Positions 1 to 6,966 are shown, numbered from the stretch's first letter. The stretch: 7,252 bases of DNA from an uncultured bacterium (GCA_946886185.1 CAMPIC010000134.1:1-7252); one strand, 5' to 3'. A program made the numbers and translations. The notes: generated by a model from the letters alone, not told the origin.

Positions 1-62
1 TCAATGGATAGAGCATCGGACTTCGGATCCGACGGTTGGGGGTTCGACTCCCTCCAGGCGCA
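1..62 (+). tRNA. tRNA-Arg (anticodon UCG), 5' end cut by the window edge
   Basis: The cloverleaf can be traced by eye from the D arm onward. The anticodon stem pairs 16-20 (TCGGA) with 28-32 (TCCGA) around a seven-base loop at 21-27, placing the anticodon TCG at 23-25, which reads CGA and by wobble CGG arginine codons. The variable loop is 33-37. The T stem pairs 38-42 with 50-54 (one G-T pair) around the loop TTCGACT. Positions 55-61 are the 3' acceptor strand and 62 is the discriminator A. The next bases are CAT, so CCA is not encoded and must be added after transcription. About a dozen 5' bases (acceptor strand and start of the D arm) lie outside the window. Confidence 0.95.
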
Positions 63-176
63 CATCTTTCCGCCGCATCCCGAAAACCCAGATCCCGAGA
101 TCGCCGCGACGGAAGTGATCGCGCGAATCGCGCCGCCAGTCCGCGCCGCCGATCCCCGTGCGCACCTCTGACACCC

Positions 177-197
177 CCCGGAGCGGGTCCGGGTTTT
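177..197 (+). terminator. candidate Rho-independent terminator between the tRNA and the transporter operon
   Basis: CCCGGA (177-182) pairs perfectly with TCCGGG (188-193) around the five-base loop GCGGG, and TTTT follows at 194-197. The stem is short but GC-rich. It lies about 115 nt after the tRNA and 86 nt before the transporter start, so it could end tRNA transcription and isolate the downstream operon. The short T-tract keeps this tentative. Confidence 0.45.
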
Positions 198-282
198 CGT
201 CCCCCTCCCCCACACGGCATGCTAGCCTCCGGCGGGCGAGAGACGCCGGACGAGCCGGCGCGAGGGTGGTGGAATCCGAAGC

Positions 283-1746
283 GTGAATCACGAGAGCAGC
301 CAGGGAAAGACCAAGCCGGACGAGCGTTTGGGCGGTGGCACCCAATCGTTGCTCTGGAACGATTCCTGGAACGCGCTGATCCTCCAGCTCTCGATCCTCT
401 CTCTCCTGATTCTCGTGATCCTTCCGGCTCCGGAGTCGCTCGGGCTGCCCGGGCTCCGGTCGCTCGGAATCTTCACCGTCTGCTTCGTCCTCTGGATCAC
501 GAACGCGCTCCCGTTCGCCATCACCGGGCTCCTCGCGATCAGCCTGATCGCTCTCTATCGCGTGCTTCCCGCTCCCGAGGCGTTCGCTCTCTTCGGGAAC
601 ACCGCGGTCTTTTTCATTCTGGGAGCGTTCATCCTCGCGGCCGCGATCATGAAATCGGGACTCTCCAAGCGCGCCGCGCTCTGGCTGCTCGCGCGCTTCG
701 GGCGTGGACCGCGCACCTTGATCGCTGGCGTCTTCCTGATCGCGTTCACACTCAGCCTACTCATGTCGGAGCACGCCGTCGCGGCGGCTCTCCTCCCCGT
801 CATCCTCGAGCTGGTCGAAGCCGCGGAAGAAACGAAGGTTCCTCGCGCGCGCGAGTATGGTCGCGGCCTGCTCTTCGCGCTCGTCTGGGGGACGGTGATC
901 GGAGGAACCGGCACTCTGCTGGGCGGCGCTCGCGCCCCACTGGCGCTCGGAATTCTGAAACGCAACACCGGTGAAGTGCTCGGATTCTTCGAATACTCCA
1001 AAGCTGTCTTCCCTATCACCGCGGCCATGGCGATCATCGGACTCACCTTCCTGATGATCCGCTTCGGCGGAACGGGTGTTCCCGTGGCCCGTTTGCGGGA
1101 AGCGCTGCGCGAGCAGACCTCGGCCATGGGACCCGTGCGCTCTCAGGAACGAGGGATCGCTCTCGTGTTCGTGCTCACCGTGGTCGCATGGATGGGGCTG
1201 GGGCGGCAAATCGATCTCGCCACCATCGCGATTCTTTCCGCGGTCAGCCTCTTCCTTTTCCGGCTGGTGAAGTGGGAAGACACCGAGGAGTACATCAACT
1301 GGGGCATCCTTCTCATGTATGGAGGAGCGATCGCCCTCGGCACCGCGTTCTCGGGCTCCGGCGCCGCTACCTGGATGGCCAACTCGTTCCTGGGGTGGAC
1401 GGAAGGGCATCCGATGCTCCTCCTGGCGACTCTCTCGCTGCTCGCGGCCATCCTGACGGAAGGAATGTCGAGCGCCGCGGTAGTCGCGTTGTTGCTCCCG
1501 CTGGGTCTGGGAATGCTTACGGGGATGGGAATCAGCGGCTCGGCGGTCGCCGTCGCGGTCGCGCTGGCCGCGGGTCTCGTCTATATCTTTCCGACCGGTG
1601 CGCCGGCCGTCGCGCTCGTGCTGACCTCCAAGCGACTGAGCATTCGCGATATGGTCGTGATGGGTTTGCCGATGTCGATCCTTTCCTGGATCCTCATGTT
1701 GGTCGCGATGCACTATTACTGGCCGAAGATCGGGCTGATGCCATGA
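283..1746 (+). CDS. DASS/SLC13-family anion transporter with atypical signature motifs
   Basis: This 487-residue polytopic membrane protein resembles the divalent-anion:Na+ symporter (SLC13, CitT/INDY) fold. Family-like stretches include TNALPFAITGLLA (73-85), NWGILLMYGGAIALGTAFSG (339-358), TEGMSSAAVVALLLP (392-406) and an IFPTGAPA element near 435-442. Two inverted halves are recognisable, each with a re-entrant hairpin. The usual Ser-Asn-Thr tips are changed: SEH at 162-164 and SSA at 396-398. The GTPPN-like loops read GGARA (214-218) and GAPAV (439-443). Family members import dicarboxylates, citrate or sulfate; with these changes neither substrate nor Na+ coupling can be assigned. The GTG at 283 follows a GGTGGTGG stretch and precedes a charged, cytosolic-looking N-terminus of about 30 residues. 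The stop overlaps the next start (ATGA), indicating an operon with translational coupling. Family assignment is firm; function is not. Confidence 0.85.
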   Translation: MNHESSQGKTKPDERLGGGTQSLLWNDSWNALILQLSILSLLILVILPAPESLGLPGLRSLGIFTVCFVLWITNALPFAITGLLAISLIALYRVLPAPEAFALFGNTAVFFILGAFILAAAIMKSGLSKRAALWLLARFGRGPRTLIAGVFLIAFTLSLLMSEHAVAAALLPVILELVEAAEETKVPRAREYGRGLLFALVWGTVIGGTGTLLGGARAPLALGILKRNTGEVLGFFEYSKAVFPITAAMAIIGLTFLMIRFGGTGVPVARLREALREQTSAMGPVRSQERGIALVFVLTVVAWMGLGRQIDLATIAILSAVSLFLFRLVKWEDTEEYINWGILLMYGGAIALGTAFSGSGAATWMANSFLGWTEGHPMLLLATLSLLAAILTEGMSSAAVVALLLPLGLGMLTGMGISGSAVAVAVALAAGLVYIFPTGAPAVALVLTSKRLSIRDMVVMGLPMSILSWILMLVAMHYYWPKIGLMP

Positions 1747-3698
1747 AGCCGTCGCGAACCGAGCTGGTGCGCGAAGCGAGCAACAATCTGCGCGTCGGGC
1801 TTCTGACCGGATTGCTCGGCGGAACCCTGCTCGGGCTGCTCTTCGGAACCGCGACTCTCGCGCTGAATCCGCAGCTGCTCGAATCGGTGACGGATGTTTT
1901 GATCCTCGTCCTCGGACTGCAGGCGGTCTATGCGGTGTTCTGCATCGCGCTCGGACTGATCGGCGCTCTGGGGAAAACCGCGATCTTCTCTCTCACGGGA
2001 CGCAGTCTTTCGGACACCAAGACCGCTGCATTCGTTACCGGGGCGGTCTTCTTCCTCATCACCGGCACGTATGGATATCTCTGGTGCCGCTGGCATCGCA
2101 TCGGAGGATTGGTCCCCGAGCATGCGCCGACCATGGCCAACCTGGGAACGCTGCTCGCGATCGCCGCCGTCGCCGTCCTGCTCGCGCGGCTCCTCACCTA
2201 TGCGTTCTATCTCCTGATCGTCCACTTCAAGAAACCGGAGAGGCGCCAGCCGGGAGACATGCGCAAAGCGTTCTTCGTGCTGGTCTATATGGCGGGCGCG
2301 TTCGCGATCTTCTTGGCGGTGCTCCAGCTCACCCGGCCGGGAATGATGCGATTCTCCGGCTTGAATCGCGAAGACGTCGTCGCGAGCGACACGCCGGTCC
2401 TGTTCCTCGGAATCGATGGTCTCGCGCGCGGCGATCTCGAGCGGCTGCTGCGTGAGCAATCGAATCGTTCGCGAGGGCAGCTCGATCACGAATGGGCGGA
2501 TGGACTGTCCGCCGGTGTGCGCGCTCCCGTCGAAATCGCCGAAGCGACGATCCCTCCCGCGACCTGGACCTTGCTCGCCACCGGAAGATCGCTCGAGGCG
2601 CACGGCATCGTCGACTATCAGGCGCAGATGGTGCGCGGGCTTTCGCGTCCGTTCACCGTCAACCCCAGCCAGGTAGGGCTGTTCCAACTCTTCCAGGACG
2701 TGCTCCCGTTCTTCCGCTTGACGCGCCCCGTGCCGATGCGGAGCTACATGCGCGAGAGCAAGGGGCTGTGGAACATGGCCACCGACGCCGGCCTCGAGTC
2801 CGCGATCGTGAACTGGTGGGTCTCCTGGCCCGCGGAAAAGATCCAGGGCCGCATGGTGAGCAACCAGACCTATCTGCGGCTGAAGATGGCGGGAGTGACC
2901 GAGCGCGCGCCGGCATCGCCATCGGTCGTCCGGTTGACGCCCGAAGGAGAGACGTATCCGGGCTCGCTCTTGCAAGAGCTCGCGCCGCTCGCGAATCCGG
3001 GGTACTCCGATGCCCGCGCCGACAGCGCTTCGATCGGCAATGTCACTGCGGATCAAACGAACGCTTCGCTCCAGAGAGCGGGCGCGATCCTTTCCGAGTT
3101 CGGGATTCCGATCGAGGTGATCGAGTCCGACCTCTTCTATGCTCGCGCGACCGCGCATCTGCTGCGGACGGGGCGGCCGCGGCTGTGCATGCTCTATCTC
3201 CCCGGACCGGACGTGCTGCGGCGGCTCATCGATCGCAATGTGACCGATCCCGAGGAACGTCGGACGGCATGGTTGCGCGCGCTCGACGCCTATTGGACCG
3301 TACTCGATCCCGCTCTCGATCACGCCTTCGACGCAGCGCCCGGCCGGCGGCGCATCTTACTCGCTCTGCCGCGCGCTCCGTTTCCGGGAGAGGCTGCGGA
3401 GTCGGGCTTGCTCGCTGCGGCAGGACCCGGGATCGCGACGGGGGAGCTTTCCGAGCCGTTTCCGCTGGTCGATCTCGCTCCGACGGTGCTGTGGCTCCTC
3501 GGGCTGCCGCATTCCGAGGAGATGGACGGAGCGCCGCGCACCGACCTCCTCCAGCCCGCGGCCGCGGAATCGCTCGGAGAACCGCGCGTCATCGCGAGCT
3601 ATGGACGAATGGAGAAGGATGATCGGCCCACGCCGTCGGGAGAGCTGGACGAGCCGATGCTCGAGCTGCTCCGTTCCCTCGGCTATCTGGACAGCTAG
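1743..3698 (+). CDS. Membrane-anchored alkaline-phosphatase-superfamily (type I phosphodiesterase-like) protein, probable pseudoenzyme
   Basis: The 651-residue protein starts at the ATG overlapping the transporter stop. Five hydrophobic segments (about 18-40, 52-76, 95-115, 132-160, 176-196) have basic loops near 78-94 and 161-175, so the positive-inside rule places the C-terminal domain outside the cytoplasm. That domain carries phosphodiesterase/nucleotide-pyrophosphatase landmarks: FLGIDG (221-226), WTLLATGRSLEAHGI (275-289), NWWVSWPAE (357-365), YLPGPD (485-490) and VDLAPTVLWLLGLP (576-589), and it ends in GYLDS. Key residues look lost by eye alignment. The nucleophile position is Pro271, the His four residues after Asp490 is Arg494, the Ser-Asp-His-Gly strand end reads ALPRA (541-545), and no His remains in the last metal-ligand region (546-575). 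Asp225 and Asp490 persist. A DH pair at 526-527 sits in the preceding helix, not at the usual site. A binding or regulatory role beside the transporter is inferred; an altered active site remains possible. Confidence 0.8.
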   Translation: MKPSRTELVREASNNLRVGLLTGLLGGTLLGLLFGTATLALNPQLLESVTDVLILVLGLQAVYAVFCIALGLIGALGKTAIFSLTGRSLSDTKTAAFVTGAVFFLITGTYGYLWCRWHRIGGLVPEHAPTMANLGTLLAIAAVAVLLARLLTYAFYLLIVHFKKPERRQPGDMRKAFFVLVYMAGAFAIFLAVLQLTRPGMMRFSGLNREDVVASDTPVLFLGIDGLARGDLERLLREQSNRSRGQLDHEWADGLSAGVRAPVEIAEATIPPATWTLLATGRSLEAHGIVDYQAQMVRGLSRPFTVNPSQVGLFQLFQDVLPFFRLTRPVPMRSYMRESKGLWNMATDAGLESAIVNWWVSWPAEKIQGRMVSNQTYLRLKMAGVTERAPASPSVVRLTPEGETYPGSLLQELAPLANPGYSDARADSASIGNVTADQTNASLQRAGAILSEFGIPIEVIESDLFYARATAHLLRTGRPRLCMLYLPGPDVLRRLIDRNVTDPEERRTAWLRALDAYWTVLDPALDHAFDAAPGRRRILLALPRAPFPGEAAESGLLAAAGPGIATGELSEPFPLVDLAPTVLWLLGLPHSEEMDGAPRTDLLQPAAAESLGEPRVIASYGRMEKDDRPTPSGELDEPMLELLRSLGYLDS

Positions 3699-3722
3699 TC
3701 GAGTCTGGACAGATCGTCGAGT
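3687..3722 (+). repeat. tandem 18-bp direct repeat across the stop codon of the phosphodiesterase-like gene
   Basis: Copy 1 (3687-3704) is CTGGACAGCTAGTCGAGT and copy 2 (3705-3722) is CTGGACAGATCGTCGAGT. They are directly adjacent and match at 16 of 18 positions. Copy 1 holds the last codons and the TAG stop (3696-3698). Copy 2 is in the same frame but its TAG-equivalent codon is TCG. This looks like a slippage duplication followed by two substitutions. Confidence 0.8.
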
Positions 3723-3876
3723 AAAGGGCCGGGGCACCCGCGGATGGCCAGGTCGTCCGCTCGATGCGGTCCGGATGCAGTCGTGGACGTGCTTCGGATA
3801 GTATCCCCCTTCTGGATGTCGAACGCGGGAGCGTCGGCCTGATCTGGTAGTCGTTGTCTCTCGATCCTGGTTCATG

Positions 3877-3881
3877 AGGAG
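3877..3881 (+). promoter_or_regulatory. argS ribosome-binding site AGGAG, favouring the TTG start
   Basis: AGGAG (3877-3881) lies five bases before TTG at 3887, an optimal Shine-Dalgarno spacing. The alternative in-frame GTG at 3881 overlaps this motif and would have no usable spacer. The ATG at 3874 is in another frame. Confidence 0.6.
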
Positions 3882-3886
3882 TGCCG

Positions 3887-5926
3887 TTGTCTCGATTCGA
3901 TCGATTCCGTGAGGAGCTGCTCGAGGCGGCTCTCGAGCTCTCGCCGCTGCCGGGGACGCGTCCTGAAGGCATCGCATTCTCGCGGCCGCCCCGTCCGGAG
4001 ATGGGAGATCTCTCCCTGCCCGCGTTTCCGATCGCGAAGCTCGCGGGCCGTCCTCCCAAGGAAGTGGCGGACACGTGGGTCGAATCGCTGCGCGCCGCGC
4101 TCCAGGAGAGATCGGGACTGCTCGTGCGCGCGGAGGATCTGCCTCCGATCCCGGTGACGTCGATCACGACCGCGGGACCGTACCTGAACTTCACGCTGGA
4201 TCAGGCCGCGGTCGCGCGTTGCGTGCTCGAGGACATCGTGCAGGACGGAGGCAGCTATGGGAGCGCGGACTCGCCGACCGGATCGCGCGTCATGGTGGAG
4301 TACTCCTCCCCCAACACCAACAAGCCGCTCCATCTCGGGCACGTGCGGAACAATCTGATCGGGATCTCCGTCTGCTATCTCTTTGAAGCGGTCGGGGACA
4401 CCGTCATCCGAGCCACTCTGGTCAATGACCGTGGCATCCACATCTGCAAGTCGATGCTCACGTATCAGAGATACGGGAATGGAGAGACTCCCGAGAGCAC
4501 CGGCGAAAAGGGAGATCACCTCGTCGGGCGTTACTACGTGCTCTATGACCAGCTCCTCAGGGAAGAGCGGCAGAAGTTCGCGCAGGAGCGAGGCGTCGAT
4601 CTCACCCGATTCGGCAAGGAAGCGCGCGCCGGCAAGACGAAGGAAGAGCTCGCGAAGCTCGACGAGGAGCAAGAGAAGTTCGAGGAGTCATTCCAGGCAT
4701 CCTCCGAGCTCGTCGCCGCCGCGCAGAAGATGCTGCTCGCTTGGGAAGCGGGCGATCCGGCGACACTCGCGCTCTGGCGGAAGATGAACGACTGGGTGCT
4801 CGAAGGATTCCGCGTCACCTACGACCGCATGGGAGCGCGCTTCGATCGCTGGTATTTCGAGAGCGACACCTACAAGCTCGGCAAAGAAGAAATCGAACGC
4901 GGCCTCCGGATGGGCGTCTTCGAACGGCGCGAGGATGGATCGGTCTGGGCCAAGCTCTCCTTGAAAGGCCTGCAGGACAAAGTGCTGCTCCGCTCGGACG
5001 GAACGTCGATCTACATCACCCAGGACCTCGGCACCGCGGTGCGCAAGCACGAGGACTACGGGATGGATCGCTCCATCTACGTGGTCGGAAGCGAGCAGAT
5101 CGCGCACTTCCAGAACCTCTTCGCGGCCCTCGAGCTGCTCGGCTATCCATGGGCCAAGGGCTGCTATCACGCCTCCTACGGCCTGGTCACCTTGCCCAAG
5201 GGGATGGGAAAGCTGAAGTCTCGCGAAGGCAAGGCGGTCGACGCCGACGAACTCTTCGACGAGCTCCACGCGCTGGCCAGGGTTAAGATCGAGGAAGGTG
5301 GATACTGCGAGTCACAAGAGGACGTCGAGCGCATCGCCGAGCAGATCGCCATGGGCGCGGTGAAGATGTACCTGCTGCAGGTGAGCTCCGAGAAGAACAT
5401 CCAGTTCGACCCCAACGAGACGATCGCTTTCGCCGGCGATACCGGTCCCGCGGTGCAATACAGCCATGCGCGCATCCAGGGGATCCTGCGCAAGGGGCTG
5501 GAACAAGAGCTGCTCCGCAAGGAAGACCTCGAGCTCCGCGTACCAGGTTCGCAGAGAGATACTAGGGCACCTGACGCGCAGGCATGGCGCCGGTTCGGCG
5601 ATCAGATCGCCTCTGGACCGTTCCTTCGCACCGCGCGGATCGATGCTTCGCGCTTGACCGAGCCGGAGGAGCGCGAGGTCTTGCGGCTCCTCGCCGACTA
5701 TCCGCACTGGGTGCGCGTGGCCGCCGGGCAGATCTCCGCGGCTCCGGTCGCGAACTACTTGCTTGATCTCACCAAGGCGTACGCGCGCATGTACCACCAA
5801 CACGAAGTGCTGCGTGCCCCCGACGAAGAGCTGATGCGCGCGCGCGTCCAGCTCGCGCTCTGCGTGGGGCAGGTGCTGCGGAACGGTCTCGCGCTGCTGA
5901 GCATCGAAGCGCCTGATCGCATGTAA
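3887..5926 (+). CDS. argS: Arginine--tRNA ligase (arginyl-tRNA synthetase)
   Basis: This cytosolic class I synthetase attaches arginine to tRNA-Arg using ATP. From the TTG at 3887 it has 679 residues; from the GTG at 3881, 681. The TTG is preferred because AGGAG ends five bases before it. The N-terminal tRNA-recognition domain covers about 1-105. The HIGH motif is HLGHVRN at 149-155, preceded by VEYSSPNTNKPL, and VNDRG follows at 179-183. The KMSKS-like loop is KLKSREG at 442-448. The DALR-type anticodon-binding domain begins near GPAVQYSHARI (520-530) and runs to the end. The MNDW, YFESDTY, LRSDGTSIYITQDLGTA and VVGSEQIAHF stretches are typical of the long Bacteroidota-like form. Residues 225-275 are a highly charged, probably helical insertion within the catalytic domain. 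The gene stands alone after a gap of about 190 nt, so it probably has its own promoter. Its substrate tRNA lies at the left edge of the window. Confidence 0.97.
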   Translation: MSRFDRFREELLEAALELSPLPGTRPEGIAFSRPPRPEMGDLSLPAFPIAKLAGRPPKEVADTWVESLRAALQERSGLLVRAEDLPPIPVTSITTAGPYLNFTLDQAAVARCVLEDIVQDGGSYGSADSPTGSRVMVEYSSPNTNKPLHLGHVRNNLIGISVCYLFEAVGDTVIRATLVNDRGIHICKSMLTYQRYGNGETPESTGEKGDHLVGRYYVLYDQLLREERQKFAQERGVDLTRFGKEARAGKTKEELAKLDEEQEKFEESFQASSELVAAAQKMLLAWEAGDPATLALWRKMNDWVLEGFRVTYDRMGARFDRWYFESDTYKLGKEEIERGLRMGVFERREDGSVWAKLSLKGLQDKVLLRSDGTSIYITQDLGTAVRKHEDYGMDRSIYVVGSEQIAHFQNLFAALELLGYPWAKGCYHASYGLVTLPKGMGKLKSREGKAVDADELFDELHALARVKIEEGGYCESQEDVERIAEQIAMGAVKMYLLQVSSEKNIQFDPNETIAFAGDTGPAVQYSHARIQGILRKGLEQELLRKEDLELRVPGSQRDTRAPDAQAWRRFGDQIASGPFLRTARIDASRLTEPEEREVLRLLADYPHWVRVAAGQISAAPVANYLLDLTKAYARMYHQHEVLRAPDEELMRARVQLALCVGQVLRNGLALLSIEAPDRM

Positions 5927-5935
5927 TACCCGGAC

Positions 5936-5959
5936 GCGCGCGAACGACAGACCGCGCGC
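5936..5959 (+). terminator. GC-only hairpin just after argS, possible transcription end
   Basis: GCGCGCG (5936-5942) pairs with CGCGCGC (5953-5959) around a ten-base loop, ten bases after the argS TAA. There is no T-tract after it, so it is not a classical intrinsic terminator. Alternating GC runs also arise by chance in this genome. Confidence 0.25.
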
Positions 5960-6002
5960 GAAAGGATGAGCGAGTACCACGGAAGCGAGAGCACAGGCCT
6001 CG

Positions 6003-6036
6003 AAAAATCAGATCGTGGCTTCTGGAGCGTGGATCT
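6003..6036 (-). terminator. weak candidate terminator after the methyltransferase gene
   Basis: Read on the minus strand, AGATC (6032-6036) pairs with GATCT (6010-6014), with an inner GCT/AGC pairing, and five Ts follow at 6003-6007. It begins 27 bases past the methyltransferase stop, in the convergent gap with argS. The stem is interrupted by an unpaired CAC/CAC internal loop, so stability is doubtful. Confidence 0.3.
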
Positions 6037-6062
6037 AGCGCGGTGCAGGCGTTGTGAGCGGG

Positions 6063-6809
6063 TCAGCCGTCGTCGCGCTGGAAGAGCATGTTGTTATTCT
6101 TCGAATAGCCGCGGGCCACGAACGGGCGGCTCGCCGCGGCGAAGAGGTGCTCCCCCACCGAATAGGCGTTGTACAAGAGGTTGCCTCGGAACGTCGCCTG
6201 AGGCTGGAGCGGACGATTGCGCACCAGTCGGAACTGCCTGCTGCAGACGAGATCGATCAGCTCCTTCTCCGTGAACTCCTGGGTATGTCCGCGAAACTGC
6301 TCCGGAGGAAGGTTCTGGAGGTTGGGCCAGCGCAACATCGGCTCCTTCCTGATCATCTTGAGGAAGGTGTTGCGCGGGCAGTGGAAGTTCGGCGTGGACA
6401 CGACCAGATAACCGCCGGATCGAAGCACGCGTCTCAGCTCATCCAAATATTCCACATAGGCGGGAATGTGCTCGATCACCTGGTTGGAGAGCACGCAGTC
6501 GAAGGTTTCGTTCGCGAACGGAAAGGAGAGCGCGTTCCCGTTCAAGAGACGCACCGTATCCGAGACCTGGTTCTTCGAAGATTGGACGTCCGGAAAATGG
6601 ATGTCGATGCCGACGATGGTTCGAAAGCGGAGGGAGCTCCCTTCGAGCGAGCGGATGTTCTTCCCTCGCCCACATCCGGCATCGAGCAAGATGCCGGAGG
6701 CGGAAACCGATTCCAGAAGCTCGCGATTGATCGTGGCGTTGATCACCTCGAAGGAGGCGGGCGGGCGCATCTTCCGCGTGAGCCTCGATTTCAGATTCGA
6801 CAACGACAC
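6063..6809 (-). CDS. Class I SAM-dependent methyltransferase (Methyltransf_11/UbiE-like fold), substrate unknown
   Basis: The 248-residue soluble protein has the Rossmann-type methyltransferase core. Motif I is LDAGCGRGK (42-50), binding S-adenosylmethionine. The acidic end of strand 2 is GIDI (67-70). NGNALSFPF (90-98) is the adenine-contact region, FDCVLSNQVIEHI (103-115) is strand 4 with its following helix, and LRSGGYLVVSTPN (129-141) is strand 5. The C-terminal 100 residues, rich in Asn, Arg and Phe with FRGHTQEF at 172-179, probably shape the acceptor site. This layout is common in methyltransferases acting on sugars, lipids or quinones, and none is favoured here. The start is a GTG, the first start codon after an in-frame TGA 21 bases (six sense codons) upstream; GGGGG just before it is a weak ribosome site. 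The gene converges with argS. Sampled lines inside it are about 52-62% GC against about 62% in argS, a slight hint of different origin. Confidence 0.88.
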   Translation of the reverse strand: MSLSNLKSRLTRKMRPPASFEVINATINRELLESVSASGILLDAGCGRGKNIRSLEGSSLRFRTIVGIDIHFPDVQSSKNQVSDTVRLLNGNALSFPFANETFDCVLSNQVIEHIPAYVEYLDELRRVLRSGGYLVVSTPNFHCPRNTFLKMIRKEPMLRWPNLQNLPPEQFRGHTQEFTEKELIDLVCSRQFRLVRNRPLQPQATFRGNLLYNAYSVGEHLFAAASRPFVARGYSKNNNMLFQRDDG

Positions 6810-6837
6810 GACGACCCCCGCGCTGCTTCAACTCGTG

Positions 6838-6851
6838 TCCATCCGGATGGA
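6838..6851. promoter_or_regulatory. 14-bp perfect palindrome upstream of the methyltransferase, possible operator
   Basis: TCCATCCGGATGGA is identical to its reverse complement. It lies 28 bases before the GTG start of the minus-strand methyltransferase, where a dimeric repressor could bind. About one chance palindrome of this length is expected in every 16 kb, so position is the main argument. Confidence 0.3.
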
Positions 6852-6863
6852 ACGCGGCACCTC

Positions 6864-6910
6864 AAAAGGCGGAAGAGCAGGTCCGCCAGGGTGGTCGGAC
6901 CGGCTCTTCC
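6864..6910 (-). terminator. strong hairpin with T-tract, candidate Rho-independent terminator
   Basis: Positions 6871-6885 pair with 6896-6910 at 14 of 15 positions (one A-G mismatch) around a ten-base loop at 6886-6895. On the minus strand the stem is followed by GCC and TTTT (6864-6867). It would end the minus-strand frame that stops at 6967 and separate it from the methyltransferase. On the plus strand the stem is followed by ACTCTTTCTC, so some activity in that direction is possible. Confidence 0.5.
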
Positions 6911-6930
6911 ACTCTTTCTCGGATAGGATC

Positions 6931-6961
6931 GCGGAACGTGGAATCTGGGATCCCGTTCCGC
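6931..6961. repeat. inverted repeat GCGGAACG / CGTTCCGC
   Basis: Eight bases at 6931-6938 are perfectly complementary to 6954-6961, separated by 15 bases. It lies 20 bases from the terminator-like hairpin and just past the stop of the right-edge minus-strand frame. It may be part of the same 3' untranslated structure. Confidence 0.4.
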
Positions 6962-6966
6962 GGAGA

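Noticed and set aside
220..228. Extended -10-like TGCTAGCCT about 55 bases before the transporter start.
   Set aside because: Only three of six -10 bases match and no -35 box sits at 16-18 bases upstream; the position is attractive but unsupported.
36..974. Plus-strand open frame overlapping the tRNA and the transporter gene.
   Set aside because: Arg/Pro/Ser-rich translation without motifs; it overlaps a real tRNA and is a frame shadow of the transporter.
1716..3323. Long minus-strand open frame (535 codons) opposite the phosphodiesterase-like gene.
   Set aside because: Its translation is a charged, low-hydrophobicity mixture with no domain, typical of an antisense shadow in high-GC DNA; the plus-strand reading has clear family motifs and membrane segments.
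3799..3804. TAGTAT, a four-of-six -10 match upstream of argS.
   Set aside because: No recognisable -35 hexamer at a proper distance, and single hexamers are common.
5966..6274. Small plus-strand frame after argS with AAGG directly before its ATG.
   Set aside because: The ribosome-site spacing is zero and most of the frame is antisense to the methyltransferase C-terminus.
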